64,000 nt of DNA from Jiangella asiatica. GTDB lineage: Bacteria > Actinomycetota > Actinomycetes > Jiangellales > Jiangellaceae. Positions 41,507-51,143 of the stretch are shown in pieces. The DNA is taken from contig NZ_SMKZ01000013.1 in assembly GCF_004349065.1 (NCBI RefSeq), forward strand, positions 1 to 64,000, written 5' to 3'. Made by a program: the position numbers and the translations under genes. The notes under the pieces are model-generated. The model did not search any database. It was not told where the DNA came from and saw only the letters and a list, made by a program, of their open reading frames with translations. The number at the start of each line of letters is the position of its first letter. Within the stretch, counting starts at the first letter, position 1.

Positions 41507-44215
41507 GTGAACCAACCGATCCGCCTGCGAGTGGAGCATGTCGACGAGGCGTTGGGCATCCATGTCCGGCGGCCGCGAATGTCGTGGCGACTGCCCGAGG
41601 GAACACGTGAACAGGTGGCGTACCAGCTCCGGGCCGGTAGGTGGGATTCCGGCAGAGTGGAGTCGGACCAGTCGATCCTGGTGCCGTACGACGGGCCGGA
41701 CCTGGCGTCCGGCGAGCGGGTCGAATGGACGGTCCGGGTGTGGACCGATGCGGGCGAGAGCGACTGGGCGGAGCCGTCCTGGTGGGAGATGGGGCTGCTC
41801 GACCCGGCCGACTGGGTGGCCCGGTGGGTGGAGCCGGCCGAGCCCGACCGCGTGCGCGCTCAAGTGGTGCACCCGGCCCACCTGTTTCGCGGCAAGTTCA
41901 CCCTGGACGACGCGGTGGAGCGCGCCCGGCTGTACGTGACGGCGCACGGAATCTACGAGTTCTTCGTCAACGGAGACCGCGTCGGCGATCTGGAGCTGAC
42001 GCCCGGATTCACCAGCTACCGGTCGCGCCTACAGGTGCAGACGTTCGACGTCGCGCCGCTGCTGCGGGCGGGCGAGAACGTGCTCGGCGCAGTGTTGTCC
42101 GACGGCTGGTTCCGCGGCCAGACCAGTGGGTTTCGACACATCCGCTCCTATGGGGACACGCTCGCGCTACTTGCCCAGCTCGACGTCCTTCGTCCGGACG
42201 GCACGCTGCGTCGGGTCGGCACCGGACCGGACTGGCTGTCCACCACCGGATCGATCGTGGCGGCTGACCTGGTCGAGGGCCAGGTCGTCGATCTGCGCCG
42301 CGATCCCGCGGGATGGCACTCGGCCGATGCCGTGCTCGAAGGTTGGTCCCCCGTCACCGTCGTCGATCACGACCTCACCCGGTTGTGCTGGTCGCCGTCG
42401 CCGCCCGTGCGCCGCGTCCAGGAGCTGCGTCCGGTCGCTGTCACCCGCCCGGCGCCGGACCGGCAGGTCATCGATCTCGGCCAGAACCTCAACGGCTGGG
42501 TCCGGGTGACCAGCCTCGGCCCGGCCGGCACCACACTCAGCCTCACCCACGGCGAAGCCCTCGATGCCAGCGGCGACGTCACGCTGGACACCCTTTCCCC
42601 GGACGCCGACGACGTGCCCGGCATCGACGCATGGCCGTGGGACATGTCCATGATCAAGCGGTCCCTCCAGGTCGACCGGGTGACCGCGGCGGGGACAGAC
42701 GGTGAGGTGTTCGAGCCCCGCCACACCACGCACGGGTTCCAGTACGTGCGCGTCGAGGGCCATCCCGACGACCTGACGGCCGACGACGTGACCGGTGTGG
42801 TGGTGCACACGGACCTGCGGCGCACGGGATCGTTCGAGTGCAGCGACGTACGGATCAACAGACTGCACGAGGCGGCGGTGTGGAGCTTCCGCGGCAACGC
42901 CTGCGACATCCCCACCGACTGCCCGACCCGGGAACGCGCCGGCTGGACCGGTGACTGGCAGATCTTCGTGCCCACCGCGGCGTTCCTCTACGACGTCGCC
43001 GGCTTCTCCACCAAGTGGCTGCGCGACCTCGCCGCCGACCAGCGCCCCGACGGCACCGTCGAACACCTCGCCCCAAACTCGGTGCCGACCGACCTGACCG
43101 ACAACCCCGTCCCACCGGGAGCAGCCGGGTGGGCCGACGCGGCGGTCATCGTGCCCTGGGAGATCTACCGCGCCTACGGCGACGTCCGGCTGCTAAAGGA
43201 GCAGTGGCCGTCCATGACCGCCTGGGTCGAGTACGCCGCCACGGCCGCCAAGGACCGCCGTCACCCCGACCGGGCAGCGACCCGGCCCACCCCCGGACCA
43301 CACGAGAGATACCTGTGGGACACCGGCTTCCACTTCGGCGAGTGGCTGGAGCCGGGCGAGCACGAGATGGACATGGCCAAGCGTGCCGCCGCTGATCACG
43401 GCGACCTCGCGACCGCCTATCTCCATCACTCCGCCGACCTCCTCGGGCAGATCGCCGCCGTCCTGGGCGACGTCCCCGGCGTGTGCCGCTACGCCGACCT
43501 CGCCGGCTTCACCCGCTGGGCCTGGCAGGAGGAGTTCCTCCGCCCGGACGGAACCCTGGCGACCGACACGCAGGCCGCCCACGTCCGTGCACTCGCCTTC
43601 GGCCTGGTGCCCGACGACCTACGCGCCCAGGTCGCGGGCCGGCTGGTCGAGCTGATCCGCGACGCCGGCACGCATCTCGGCACTGGCTTCCTCGCCACGC
43701 CGTACCTGCTGCCGGTCCTCGCCGATACCGGTCACCTCGACGTCGCCTACGAGCTGCTGTTCCAGGACACTGAGCCCTCCTGGCTGACCATGATCGACCG
43801 TGGCGCCACGACCATCTGGGAGGCCTGGAACGGCATCGACGAGCACGGCACATCCACTCTCTCCCTCAACCACTACAGCAAGGGCGCGGTCGTCTCGTTC
43901 CTGCACCGCTACGTCGCGGGCATCCAACTCCTCAACGACCACCCCGCCTACCGGCGGTTCCGCATCGCGCCGCGGCCCGGCGGCGGCCTCACCACCGCTC
44001 GCGCCACCCACGACTCCCCATATGGGCGCATCGAGTCCGCCTGGCACCTCGACGGCGACCGGTTCACCCTCGATGTCACGGTCCCACCGGGCACCACGGC
44101 CGAGGTCCACCTGCCCGACGGCCGACGCCACGACGCGGCTCCCGGCACCGCCACCTTCCGCGGCCTGGCCACGCCGGCGCTCGCAGCCGCCACTGCCGGC
44201 GAGGAGGGCCGGTAA
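41507..44215 (+). CDS. GH78 family alpha-L-rhamnosidase (copy 2)
   Basis: 902 aa. Same architecture as the gene at 15404-18148: LRVEHVDEALGIHVRRPRMSW at the start, NGDRVGDLELTPGFTSY, the acid region CPTRERAGWTGDWQIF near 471-486, and TTIWEAWNGID near 768-778. No signal peptide. GTG 41507 has AGGAG upstream; the open frame before it (from 41312) lacks homology. Unlike copy 1 it stands alone, next to an XRE regulator and a radical SAM gene. The pair keep long identical blocks, so a fairly recent duplication or two imports are possible. Confidence 0.92.
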   Translation: MNQPIRLRVEHVDEALGIHVRRPRMSWRLPEGTREQVAYQLRAGRWDSGRVESDQSILVPYDGPDLASGERVEWTVRVWTDAGESDWAEPSWWEMGLLDPADWVARWVEPAEPDRVRAQVVHPAHLFRGKFTLDDAVERARLYVTAHGIYEFFVNGDRVGDLELTPGFTSYRSRLQVQTFDVAPLLRAGENVLGAVLSDGWFRGQTSGFRHIRSYGDTLALLAQLDVLRPDGTLRRVGTGPDWLSTTGSIVAADLVEGQVVDLRRDPAGWHSADAVLEGWSPVTVVDHDLTRLCWSPSPPVRRVQELRPVAVTRPAPDRQVIDLGQNLNGWVRVTSLGPAGTTLSLTHGEALDASGDVTLDTLSPDADDVPGIDAWPWDMSMIKRSLQVDRVTAAGTDGEVFEPRHTTHGFQYVRVEGHPDDLTADDVTGVVVHTDLRRTGSFECSDVRINRLHEAAVWSFRGNACDIPTDCPTRERAGWTGDWQIFVPTAAFLYDVAGFSTKWLRDLAADQRPDGTVEHLAPNSVPTDLTDNPVPPGAAGWADAAVIVPWEIYRAYGDVRLLKEQWPSMTAWVEYAATAAKDRRHPDRAATRPTPGPHERYLWDTGFHFGEWLEPGEHEMDMAKRAAADHGDLATAYLHHSADLLGQIAAVLGDVPGVCRYADLAGFTRWAWQEEFLRPDGTLATDTQAAHVRALAFGLVPDDLRAQVAGRLVELIRDAGTHLGTGFLATPYLLPVLADTGHLDVAYELLFQDTEPSWLTMIDRGATTIWEAWNGIDEHGTSTLSLNHYSKGAVVSFLHRYVAGIQLLNDHPAYRRFRIAPRPGGGLTTARATHDSPYGRIESAWHLDGDRFTLDVTVPPGTTAEVHLPDGRRHDAAPGTATFRGLATPALAAATAGEEGR

Positions 44216-44371
44216 CCAGAGAGCTCCGCCGGACCGCATCGTGGACGCGGGGGCCGATTACACCACGGCGTGACATCCGCCCTGCGACCGCGACCCTCCC
44301 AGCTCGCGTGATGACGGCACCAGCGATCTTGGCCCCTGCACAGGAGCTGCTCCGGCTGCGAGTCTGGAAAC

Positions 44372-46027
44372 GTGAGCAAGATCGTCACCCTGGTCAACCC
44401 AAATCTGGTCCATCCGCCGATCACGCCGTACGCACTGGACGTCCTGACGACGTCGCTGGAGGCCGCCGGCTTCGACGTGGAGGTGGTCGACCTCACGCTG
44501 GACCGCGAACGCTGGCGCTCCGTCCTCGTCGACTACCTCGAGCGGCGCGACCCGCTGCTCGTCGGCGTCACGATCCGCAACACCGACACGATCTACCCGC
44601 AGGAGCAGCGGGTCTTCCTGGACTCGCACCGCGACATCATCCGGGAGATCCGGCGCCGCACGACGGCACCCGTCGTGGCCGGCGGGGTCGGCTTCTCGTC
44701 GATGCCGTTCGCGCTGGTCGACTATTTCGGCATCGACTTCGGGGTCAAGGGACCCGGCGAGGTCACCGTCGTCGAGCTGGCCTTGGCCCTCGAGCAGGGC
44801 AAGCCGGTCGACGACGTCCCCGGCCTGATCGTCAACGACCGCGCCGGGCGGGTGCGCCAGGTGCCGCACGTCAGCCGGCAGGTCTCGGTCGGCCGGGCGG
44901 CTCTGGTGAACCGGACGACGGCGTACGTGCGGCGCTCCGGGACGCCGGGCAAGGTGGACAACCTCGCCTACTACCGCAGGGGCGGGCTGGGCAACATCCT
45001 CACCAAGAACGGCTGCACGTTCGCCTGCGCGCACTGCGTCGAGCCGGACGCGAAAGGCACGCAGTTCGCCCGCCGCGCCGAGACCGCCGTCGTCGACGAG
45101 ATCGAGCTGCTGACCGGGCAGGGCGTGCACCACCTGCACACGACCGACAGCGAGTTCAATCTCAACATCGCGCACAGCAAGGCGGTGCTGCGCGAGATCG
45201 TCCGCCGCAAGCGGTCCGACCTGTCCTCGCCGCTGCACCGGTTGCACCTGTGGATCTACGTCCAGCCCGCGCCGTTCGACGAGGAGTACGCCGAGCTGCT
45301 GGCCGAGGCGGGCTGCGCCGGCATCAACGTCGCGCCCGATCACGTCCGCGACGAGGTGCTCGACGGCTGGAAGATCACCGCCAAGGGCACCCGGTTCTAC
45401 ACCTACGACGACGTCGGCCGGCTGTGCGAGCTGGCCCGTCGCCACGGGATGCTCACCATGGTCGAGGCGCTGCTGGGAATGCCCGGCGAGACGGCGGAGA
45501 CGATGCGCGCCTGCGTCGAAGGGCTGCTCGAGCTGGACGCCACCGTCGTCGGCTACACGCTGGGCATCCGCGCCTTCCCGTACTCCCCGCTCGGGCGTGA
45601 CCTGGCCGCCCGCAGCGGCGGCGAGCGCACGGTGCCGGGGGTGCAGTCCAACACCGCGACGTCGCCGATCCTGCTCAAGCCGCTGGCCGTGTGCGACAGC
45701 CGGGTCGAGTACGAGCGGCAGTTCATGTTCGACGAGCACGGCGAGCTGCGCCCGGTCTACTTCTTCTCCCCCGACCTGCCCGAGGGCCGCACGCCGATGG
45801 GTCCCGGCGACCGCTGGCTGACGAGCCTGGAGCTGCTCTGGGACTGGGTGCCGCTCGAGGACCGGCACCGCGTCATGCTGCCGACGGCGCCCGGCCTCAC
45901 GCCCGAGGACAACAACTATGCCGACAACCCGTTCCTGCTGCGGCTGACCGAGCTGGGCTACAAGGGCGCGTACTGGTCCCACTGGCCGCTGCGCGAGCAG
46001 ATCATGAGTGGTCAGTCGGTGTCCTGA
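44372..46027 (+). CDS. B12-binding-domain radical SAM protein
   Basis: 551 aa. N-terminal Rossmann-like cobalamin-binding domain (VTLVNPNLVHPPITPYALDVL; VVAGGVGFSS at 101-110) without the DxHxxG loop, then a radical SAM barrel with the [4Fe-4S] cysteines C215, C219, C222 (NGCTFACAHCVEP). This is the class-B layout used for methylation of unactivated carbons and for ring rearrangements. C-terminal ~100 residues are family-specific. GTG 44372, weak ribosome-binding site. Its substrate is unknown; the tryptophanase-like gene lies 3 kb upstream. Confidence 0.88.
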   Translation: MSKIVTLVNPNLVHPPITPYALDVLTTSLEAAGFDVEVVDLTLDRERWRSVLVDYLERRDPLLVGVTIRNTDTIYPQEQRVFLDSHRDIIREIRRRTTAPVVAGGVGFSSMPFALVDYFGIDFGVKGPGEVTVVELALALEQGKPVDDVPGLIVNDRAGRVRQVPHVSRQVSVGRAALVNRTTAYVRRSGTPGKVDNLAYYRRGGLGNILTKNGCTFACAHCVEPDAKGTQFARRAETAVVDEIELLTGQGVHHLHTTDSEFNLNIAHSKAVLREIVRRKRSDLSSPLHRLHLWIYVQPAPFDEEYAELLAEAGCAGINVAPDHVRDEVLDGWKITAKGTRFYTYDDVGRLCELARRHGMLTMVEALLGMPGETAETMRACVEGLLELDATVVGYTLGIRAFPYSPLGRDLAARSGGERTVPGVQSNTATSPILLKPLAVCDSRVEYERQFMFDEHGELRPVYFFSPDLPEGRTPMGPGDRWLTSLELLWDWVPLEDRHRVMLPTAPGLTPEDNNYADNPFLLRLTELGYKGAYWSHWPLREQIMSGQSVS

Positions 46028-46053
46028 GGCGTCGGGCTCATTGACGACGAAAA

Positions 46054-46079
46054 CGGCCGCACCGGTGACGGTGCGGCCG
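46054..46079. terminator. Strong hairpin between convergent genes
   Basis: CGGCCGCACC (46054-46063) pairs with GGTGCGGCCG (46070-46079) around a 6-nt loop. On the minus strand it is followed by TTTTCG, so it should end the cold-shock transcript, and it also lies 26 nt past the radical SAM stop. Confidence 0.8.
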
Positions 46080-46095
46080 CTTCGACTGACGACGA

Positions 46096-46299
46096 TCAGA
46101 GGGGGCGGACGTTCTCCGCCTGCGGGCCCTTCTGGCCCTGCGTGACGTCGAACTCCACGCGCTGGTTCTCGTCCAGCGAGCGGTAGCCCTCGGCCGCGAT
46201 GGCCGAGTAGTGCACGAACACGTCCGCGCCGCCGCCGTCCTGTGCGATGAAGCCGAAGCCCTTCTCGCCGTTGAACCACTTCACAGTTCCCTGTGCCAT
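46096..46299 (-). CDS. cspA: CspA-family cold-shock protein
   Basis: 67 aa, the family's exact length. OB-fold RNA/DNA chaperone with RNP1 KGFGFI at 13-18 and RNP2 VFVHYSAI at 27-34. Melts secondary structure in mRNA. Preceded by an AAGGAG ribosome-binding site and a 0.2-kb leader that can fold a hairpin (46331-46351), as is usual for csp genes. Confidence 0.97.
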   Translation of the reverse strand: MAQGTVKWFNGEKGFGFIAQDGGGADVFVHYSAIAAEGYRSLDENQRVEFDVTQGQKGPQAENVRPL

Positions 46300-46330
46300 G
46301 TCTTGCTCCTTCTGTGGGGATGGAGAGGTC

Positions 46331-46351
46331 GGATCGGTCTATCACCGATCC
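46331..46351 (-). promoter_or_regulatory. Leader hairpin of the cold-shock gene
   Basis: GGATCGGT (46331-46338) and ACCGATCC (46344-46351), an 8-bp stem with a 5-nt loop, 32 nt upstream of the csp start. Could be a thermosensitive leader element; function not shown by sequence. Confidence 0.4.
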
Positions 46352-46412
46352 GGATTGCCCGGTGCTCGTCATCCCACAGCCGGACACCGATGTTCTTTTG
46401 GCCACGTAGCGA

Positions 46413-46445
46413 GAACGCCCGCCGGAAGTTGATCCGCGGGCGTTC
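46413..46445 (-). terminator. Hairpin downstream of the LigD-type gene
   Basis: GAACGCCCGC (46413-46422) and GCGGGCGTTC (46436-46445) make a perfect 10-bp stem, 75 nt after the stop of the polymerase-domain gene. No T-run. Confidence 0.6.
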
Positions 46446-46519
46446 AGAGTACGTGCCAGAAATCACCATGCAACCGCAGAAGAGCCTACCACGGCGACGC
46501 CCGTCGGACGCAGCGCCCG

Positions 46520-47464
46520 TCAGCCACGGCGCTCGCGGGCTCGGCGTTTGCCCTCGTGCATCGCCTGGACGCGCGCGACGGGGATCGTGTGGCCCTCGGC
46601 GACCAGGTCGGCCGGCAGAGTCTGCGGCTCGGGCATCCGCGCCGCCCACGGGTCGCTGTCGCCGAGCAGGGCCGGCACGGTGCGGATGGTGAAGTCGGCG
46701 GGTGTGACGGAGTCCAGGTCGTCCCACGCGACCGGGAACGACACGGTGACGCCGGGCCGCGCCCGCGGACTGTAGGCGGCCACCACCGTCGCGCCGCCGG
46801 AGCGGGTGGAGTCGAGGAACACCTTCCCGCCGCGGTCCTGCTTGATGTACGCCGTCGTGGCCAGGCCCGGGTCCAGCCGCTCGGCGCGCGCGGCCAGCGC
46901 CCGGGTGGCGGCGGCGACGTCCTCGTGCGACTGCGGCGCGAGCGGGACGAACACGTGCACGCCCTTGGCGCCGCTGGTCTTGACGATCCCGGCCAGCCCG
47001 TCGTTCTCCAGCGCCCGTCGCACCAGGTGGGCGGCAGCGACGACATCGGCGAACGGTCCGCCCTCCGGCGGGTCGAGGTCGAGGATCAGGTGCGTGACCC
47101 AGTCCCAGTGCTCCGCGGTGACCAGGGTCGGGTGGTACTCGACGGCGCGCTGGTTGGCGAACCACAGCAGGGTGCGGCGGTCGTCGCACAGCGCGTAGGC
47201 GACCTCCCGCTTCGAGGTCTGTGCCCACACCGACACCGTCCGGATCCACGACGGCGCGTATTTCGGCACGTTCTTCTGCATGAACGGCTGCTGCCCCGGA
47301 CGCACCCGCAGGACGGTCAGCGGCCGGCCGGCCAGCTCGGGCAGGATGCGCCCGCTCACCGCGTCGAGGTAGTCGACGAGGTCGCGCTTGGTGGCGTCGG
47401 CGCCGTCGAACAGCGGCTGGTCCAGGTTGGTCAGGTCGACCCCGTCGCGCTCCTCGGCACCCAT
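46520..47464 (-). CDS. LigD-type polymerase domain protein (stand-alone)
   Basis: 314 aa, only the primase-like polymerase domain of bacterial NHEJ ligase D. Metal-binding ILDLDPPEGG, SGAKGVHVFVPL, VFLDSTRSGGATVVAAYSPR, and PVAWDDLDSVTPADFTI are all present. Fills gaps with ribo- or deoxynucleotides at broken ends together with Ku and a ligase, which in this case must be encoded elsewhere. ATG 47464 with GAGGAG upstream. Single-domain LigD polymerases are common in actinomycetes. Confidence 0.92.
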   Translation of the reverse strand: MGAEERDGVDLTNLDQPLFDGADATKRDLVDYLDAVSGRILPELAGRPLTVLRVRPGQQPFMQKNVPKYAPSWIRTVSVWAQTSKREVAYALCDDRRTLLWFANQRAVEYHPTLVTAEHWDWVTHLILDLDPPEGGPFADVVAAAHLVRRALENDGLAGIVKTSGAKGVHVFVPLAPQSHEDVAAATRALAARAERLDPGLATTAYIKQDRGGKVFLDSTRSGGATVVAAYSPRARPGVTVSFPVAWDDLDSVTPADFTIRTVPALLGDSDPWAARMPEPQTLPADLVAEGHTIPVARVQAMHEGKRRARERRG

Positions 47465-47639
47465 GGCCACTCTCCTCGTCCGCTGCCGTGTTCGCAGGGT
47501 AGACCCACCGGGTTCGGGGAACTCATCGCCGTTGTCTTGACGATGACGCTGCCCACTCGGGCATCCGCCCCTACTTCCCACGTCGTCTGGCCGCCGCCGG
47601 CCTTTATGGCCCCTTCTCCTGCGTCAGAACAGCCCCGGG

Positions 47640-47723
47640 ATGATCACGTTCAGCACGAAGTCTCGTGTCACACCATGCTCGCAATCATGGTGAGGCTCGG
47701 GGGATCCTGCTGAACGTGATCAT
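47640..47723 (+). repeat. MITE-like element, copy A (84 bp, 16-bp terminal inverted repeats)
   Basis: Begins ATGATCACGTTCAGCA and ends with its exact complement. Inside are CACCATG and CATGGTG, a nested hairpin. Copy B at 51456-51539 is the same element in reverse orientation with about five mismatches in 84. The flanks also agree for several bases (CCCCG on one side, TCGAGGC on the other), so the full unit may be near 100 bp. No coding capacity. The neighbouring 47465-47639 shows nothing else. Confidence 0.85.
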
Positions 47724-48077
47724 TCGAGGCACTCCGACCCGATCCGCCGAGCGACTGGAACGGGCCCGACGACGGCGACGCCTCACCTGGGTGTCTCCAC
47801 GCCGCGGCATGACCCAGGCAGCGCCACCCGACCTCGATGACCAAGCCCACGCCCAGGACCCGAAACCGGAGCCAGTGCGCGTCCGCCGCCATCACGGTCG
47901 ACGCCGGCCATCGACATCACACCGATCCGAACCCGTTCGGTCTGCGCCCTGGCACGCCAAATCATCGCTTGAGCGCGGCGATCTGCCCCAATTGTCGACC
48001 GACGATGCGTGCCAAGCCACGCCGATGCGATCTTCTCGTGATCCTGGCACCACCGCACGGTCGTCGTCCCAACCCGG
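47724..48077. other. 354-nt region with no recognised gene
   Basis: Lies between MITE copy A and the end of the mutarotase gene. Short open frames exist on both strands but show no family pattern or ribosome-binding site. May be a relic of inserted DNA. Confidence 0.4.
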
Positions 48078-48992
48078 TCATCGGCGCAGCCGGATGCCCC
48101 ACGCCGTCGTCCAGGTCTCGCCCGGCTCCAGCCAGCGCAGCGCCTCGCCGCTGCGCAGCGCGTTGGGCGGCGCGGTCATCGGTTCGACCGCGACCGCCGT
48201 CGTCACCCCGTCGGCGCCGGGGAAGCTGTCGGTGACCCACAGCTGGACGTAGCCGAAGTCGGGCTCCTGCCACAGCTCGACGACGGTGCCGTCCGGTGCG
48301 CGCAGCGTGCTGGTGGCGCGCCCGTCGACGACGTCGAGGCCGGTCCAGCAGCCGTGCCGGCCGCCGGGGCCGACGAGGACGCCGTCGCTCAGGTCGTGCA
48401 CGGTGCCGGCGACGTCGACGGTGCCGGTCGGCATGTACCGCTCGTCCAGCTCGATCGCCCGCGCCGCCGGCACGGTCACCGTCAGCTCGGCGACCGGTGC
48501 CGTGCCCACCCGCAGGTACGGGTGGGTGCCGATCGCCACCGGCGCGGGGTGGGCGCCGCGGTTGACGATGGTGTGCCGGACGACGACGCCGTCGGGCTCC
48601 AGCACGTAGGCGACGGAGGTGTCGAGGTGGAACGGGTAGCCCGGCTGCGGGGTGACCGGAGCACCCAGGGTGACGGCGTGCTCGTCGCCGGCGGTCCGGG
48701 AGTAGCGGGTCGCGGCCAGCAGCCCGTGCACGGCGTTGCCCGCTGCCGGCTCGGTCAGCTCCAGCTGCTGTTCGACCCCGTGCAAGCTCCAGCGGCCTCC
48801 GTCGACGCGGTTCGGCCACGGCACCAGGACCGCGCTGGCGTACAGCGCGGGCGGGCCGTCGCCTGCGGGCCGCTGCACCAGGTCGATGCCGTCCACGGTG
48901 AGTGCTCGCAGGCTGGCGGCGTACTCCGAGACGGTGGCCCGGGTCGCGCCGAGCGCCAGGTGGTGGTCGGTGTCGCCAGGGGATGCGTGCAC
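48078..48992 (-). CDS. Aldose 1-epimerase (galactose mutarotase family)
   Basis: 304 aa beta-sandwich. Substrate-binding marks include PWPNRVDGGRW near 79-89, NAVHGLL (catalytic His) near 106-112, GTHPYLRVG (second His) near 175-183, and the late AVEPMTAPPNALRSG with the general-base Glu. Interconverts alpha and beta anomers of aldoses. GTG 48992 follows AGGAG at 7 nt, so the longer frame to 49526 is a shadow of the peptidase gene. Divergent from that gene. Confidence 0.93.
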   Translation of the reverse strand: MHASPGDTDHHLALGATRATVSEYAASLRALTVDGIDLVQRPAGDGPPALYASAVLVPWPNRVDGGRWSLHGVEQQLELTEPAAGNAVHGLLAATRYSRTAGDEHAVTLGAPVTPQPGYPFHLDTSVAYVLEPDGVVVRHTIVNRGAHPAPVAIGTHPYLRVGTAPVAELTVTVPAARAIELDERYMPTGTVDVAGTVHDLSDGVLVGPGGRHGCWTGLDVVDGRATSTLRAPDGTVVELWQEPDFGYVQLWVTDSFPGADGVTTAVAVEPMTAPPNALRSGEALRWLEPGETWTTAWGIRLRR

Positions 48993-49103
48993 GTGAGCGC
49001 TCCTACCCGGGTGGGCGTTCGTCGGTCCGTGACGGTGACTGTAGCGGCCGCGGCCCAGTTCGCGGCACGGGCACCGTCGGGGGTATCGGGTACCGTTCCG
49101 AGC

Positions 49104-51143
49104 ATGTCTGCGAGCCTCCCCGAGAACCCGTTCTTCGCCGCGAGCGACCTGCCCTATCAGCTCCCGCCGTTCGAGCGGATTCGCACCGAGCACTATCGCC
49201 CCGCGTTCGACCGCGGCATGGCCGATCACCTCGCGGAGGTCGAGGCGATCGCCACCAATGCGGAGCCGCCGACGTTCGAGAACACGATCGTGGCGCTGGA
49301 GCGGTCGGGGCAGATCCTGCAGCGGGTGTCGGCGGTCTTCTTCAACCAGACCTCGTCCCACACTGATTCGGCCATCCAGACCATTCAGTCGGAAGTATCG
49401 CCGCGGCTGGCCGCGCACAGCGACGCCATCCACCTGGACGCCCGGCTCTACGCCCGCGTCGCCGCCCTGCTCGACGACGCCGACCGGCTCGACCCGGAGT
49501 CGCGGCGCCTGCTGGAGCGCTACCACCTCGACTTCGTCCGCGCCGGCGCAGGCCTGTCCGAGGAGCAGCAGACGCGGCTACGGGAGATCAACGCGGAGCT
49601 GTCCGCGCTCTCCACCAAGTTCGAGAACGACCTGCTCGACGACACCAACGCCTCCGCCGTCGTCGTCGACGACGTCGCCGAGCTGGACGGGCTGTCCGAC
49701 GGCGCCATCGCCGCGGCGGCCGAGACGGCGAAGGAGCGCGGTCTCGAGGGCAAGTACGTCATCACGCTCGTCCTGCCCACCGGCCAGCCGCCGCTGGCGT
49801 CACTGACCAACCGGTCGCTGCGCGAGCGGCTCTTCCGCGCCTCCATCCAGCGCGGCGCGCACGGCGACGAGCACGACACCTCGGCGACGGCGTCGCGGAT
49901 CGCCTCACTGCGCGCGGAGCGGGCGGCGCTGTTCGGCCACCCCGACCACGCCACGTACGTGCTGGAGGACCGCACCGCCAAGACCCCGGCCGCCGTGCAC
50001 GACATGCTCGGCAAGCTGACGCCCACCGCCGTCGCCAACGCGCACGCCGAGGCGGCCAAGCTGCAGGCGGCCATCGGCGACGAGTTCGAGTTGCGCGCGT
50101 GGGACTGGTCCTTCTACTCCGAGAAGGTCCGCCGCGCCACCTACGACATCGACGCCGCCGAGCTGCGGCCGTACTTCGAGCTCGAGCGGGTGCTCCGCGA
50201 CGGCGTGTTCTACGCCGCGAGCAAGCTCTACGGGCTGTCCTTCACCGAGCGGCCCGACCTCGTCGCCTACCACCCCGACGCGCGTGTGTTCGAGGTGGCC
50301 GACGAGGACGGCTCCGAGATCGGCCTGTACATCGGCGACTTCTTCACCCGCGACAGCAAGCGCGGCGGCGCCTGGATGAACTCGCTGGTCGACCAGTCCA
50401 CGCTGATGGGCACCAAGCCGGTCGTCCTCAACAACCTCAACGTCGTGAAGCCGCCGGCCGGCGAGCCGGCGCTGTTGACCTTCGACGAGGTCACCACCTT
50501 GTTCCACGAGTTCGGGCACGCCCTGCACGCGCTGTTCTCGCAGGTCACCTACCCGAAGTTCAGCGGCACCAGTGTGCTGCGCGACTTCGTCGAGTTCCCG
50601 TCGCAGGTCAACGAGATGTGGTCGGTGTGGCCGGAGGTGCTCGCCAACTACGCCCGGCACCACGTCACCGGCGAGCCGCTGTCGCAGGAGGTCGTGCAGC
50701 GGTTGCGCGACTCCCAGATCTGGGGCGAGGGCTTCGGGACGACGGAGTACCTGGCGGCCACGCTGCTCGACCTCGCCTGGCACGAGCTCCCGCCCGGCAC
50801 CGTCATCGACGACGTCGCCGGGTTCGAGGCCCGCGCCCTGGAACGGGCCGGCGTCGCGCTGGAGACCGTCCCGCCCCGGTATCGCACCACGTACTTCGCG
50901 CACATCTTCGGCGGCGGCTACTCGGCGGGCTACTACTCCTACATCTGGAGCGAGGTCCTGGACGCCGACACGGTCGAGTGGTTCACCGAGAACGGCGGGC
51001 TGAAGCGCGAGAACGGCGACCACTTCCGCCGCGAGCTGCTCTCCAGGGGCGGCAGCGTCGACCCGATGGAGGCGTTCCGCACCTTCCGCGGCCGCGACCC
51101 GCAGATCGAGCCGCTGCTGGAGCGCCGCGGCCTCACCCAGTGA
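49104..51143 (+). CDS. M3-family zinc metallopeptidase (Dcp/oligopeptidase A type)
   Basis: 679 aa, the family's length. Mostly helical, with the zinc motif HEFGHALH near 468-475 and the third ligand Glu in FVEFPSQVNEMW downstream; FAHIFGGGYSAGYYSYIW at ~592 is the substrate-binding loop of Dcp enzymes. Cleaves short peptides in the cytoplasm. ATG 49104 starts at the conserved N-terminus (NPFFAASDLPYQLPPF); the upstream open frame is a shadow of the mutarotase gene. Confidence 0.95.
   Translation: MSASLPENPFFAASDLPYQLPPFERIRTEHYRPAFDRGMADHLAEVEAIATNAEPPTFENTIVALERSGQILQRVSAVFFNQTSSHTDSAIQTIQSEVSPRLAAHSDAIHLDARLYARVAALLDDADRLDPESRRLLERYHLDFVRAGAGLSEEQQTRLREINAELSALSTKFENDLLDDTNASAVVVDDVAELDGLSDGAIAAAAETAKERGLEGKYVITLVLPTGQPPLASLTNRSLRERLFRASIQRGAHGDEHDTSATASRIASLRAERAALFGHPDHATYVLEDRTAKTPAAVHDMLGKLTPTAVANAHAEAAKLQAAIGDEFELRAWDWSFYSEKVRRATYDIDAAELRPYFELERVLRDGVFYAASKLYGLSFTERPDLVAYHPDARVFEVADEDGSEIGLYIGDFFTRDSKRGGAWMNSLVDQSTLMGTKPVVLNNLNVVKPPAGEPALLTFDEVTTLFHEFGHALHALFSQVTYPKFSGTSVLRDFVEFPSQVNEMWSVWPEVLANYARHHVTGEPLSQEVVQRLRDSQIWGEGFGTTEYLAATLLDLAWHELPPGTVIDDVAGFEARALERAGVALETVPPRYRTTYFAHIFGGGYSAGYYSYIWSEVLDADTVEWFTENGGLKRENGDHFRRELLSRGGSVDPMEAFRTFRGRDPQIEPLLERRGLTQ

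Noticed and set aside
44216-44371. Cobalamin riboswitch before the B12-binding radical SAM gene
   Set aside because: The 156-nt gap is too short and shows no B12-box-like segment.
47783-48058. 91-codon frame on the minus strand in the gap after MITE copy A
   Set aside because: No ribosome-binding site, no family likeness and arginine-rich composition.
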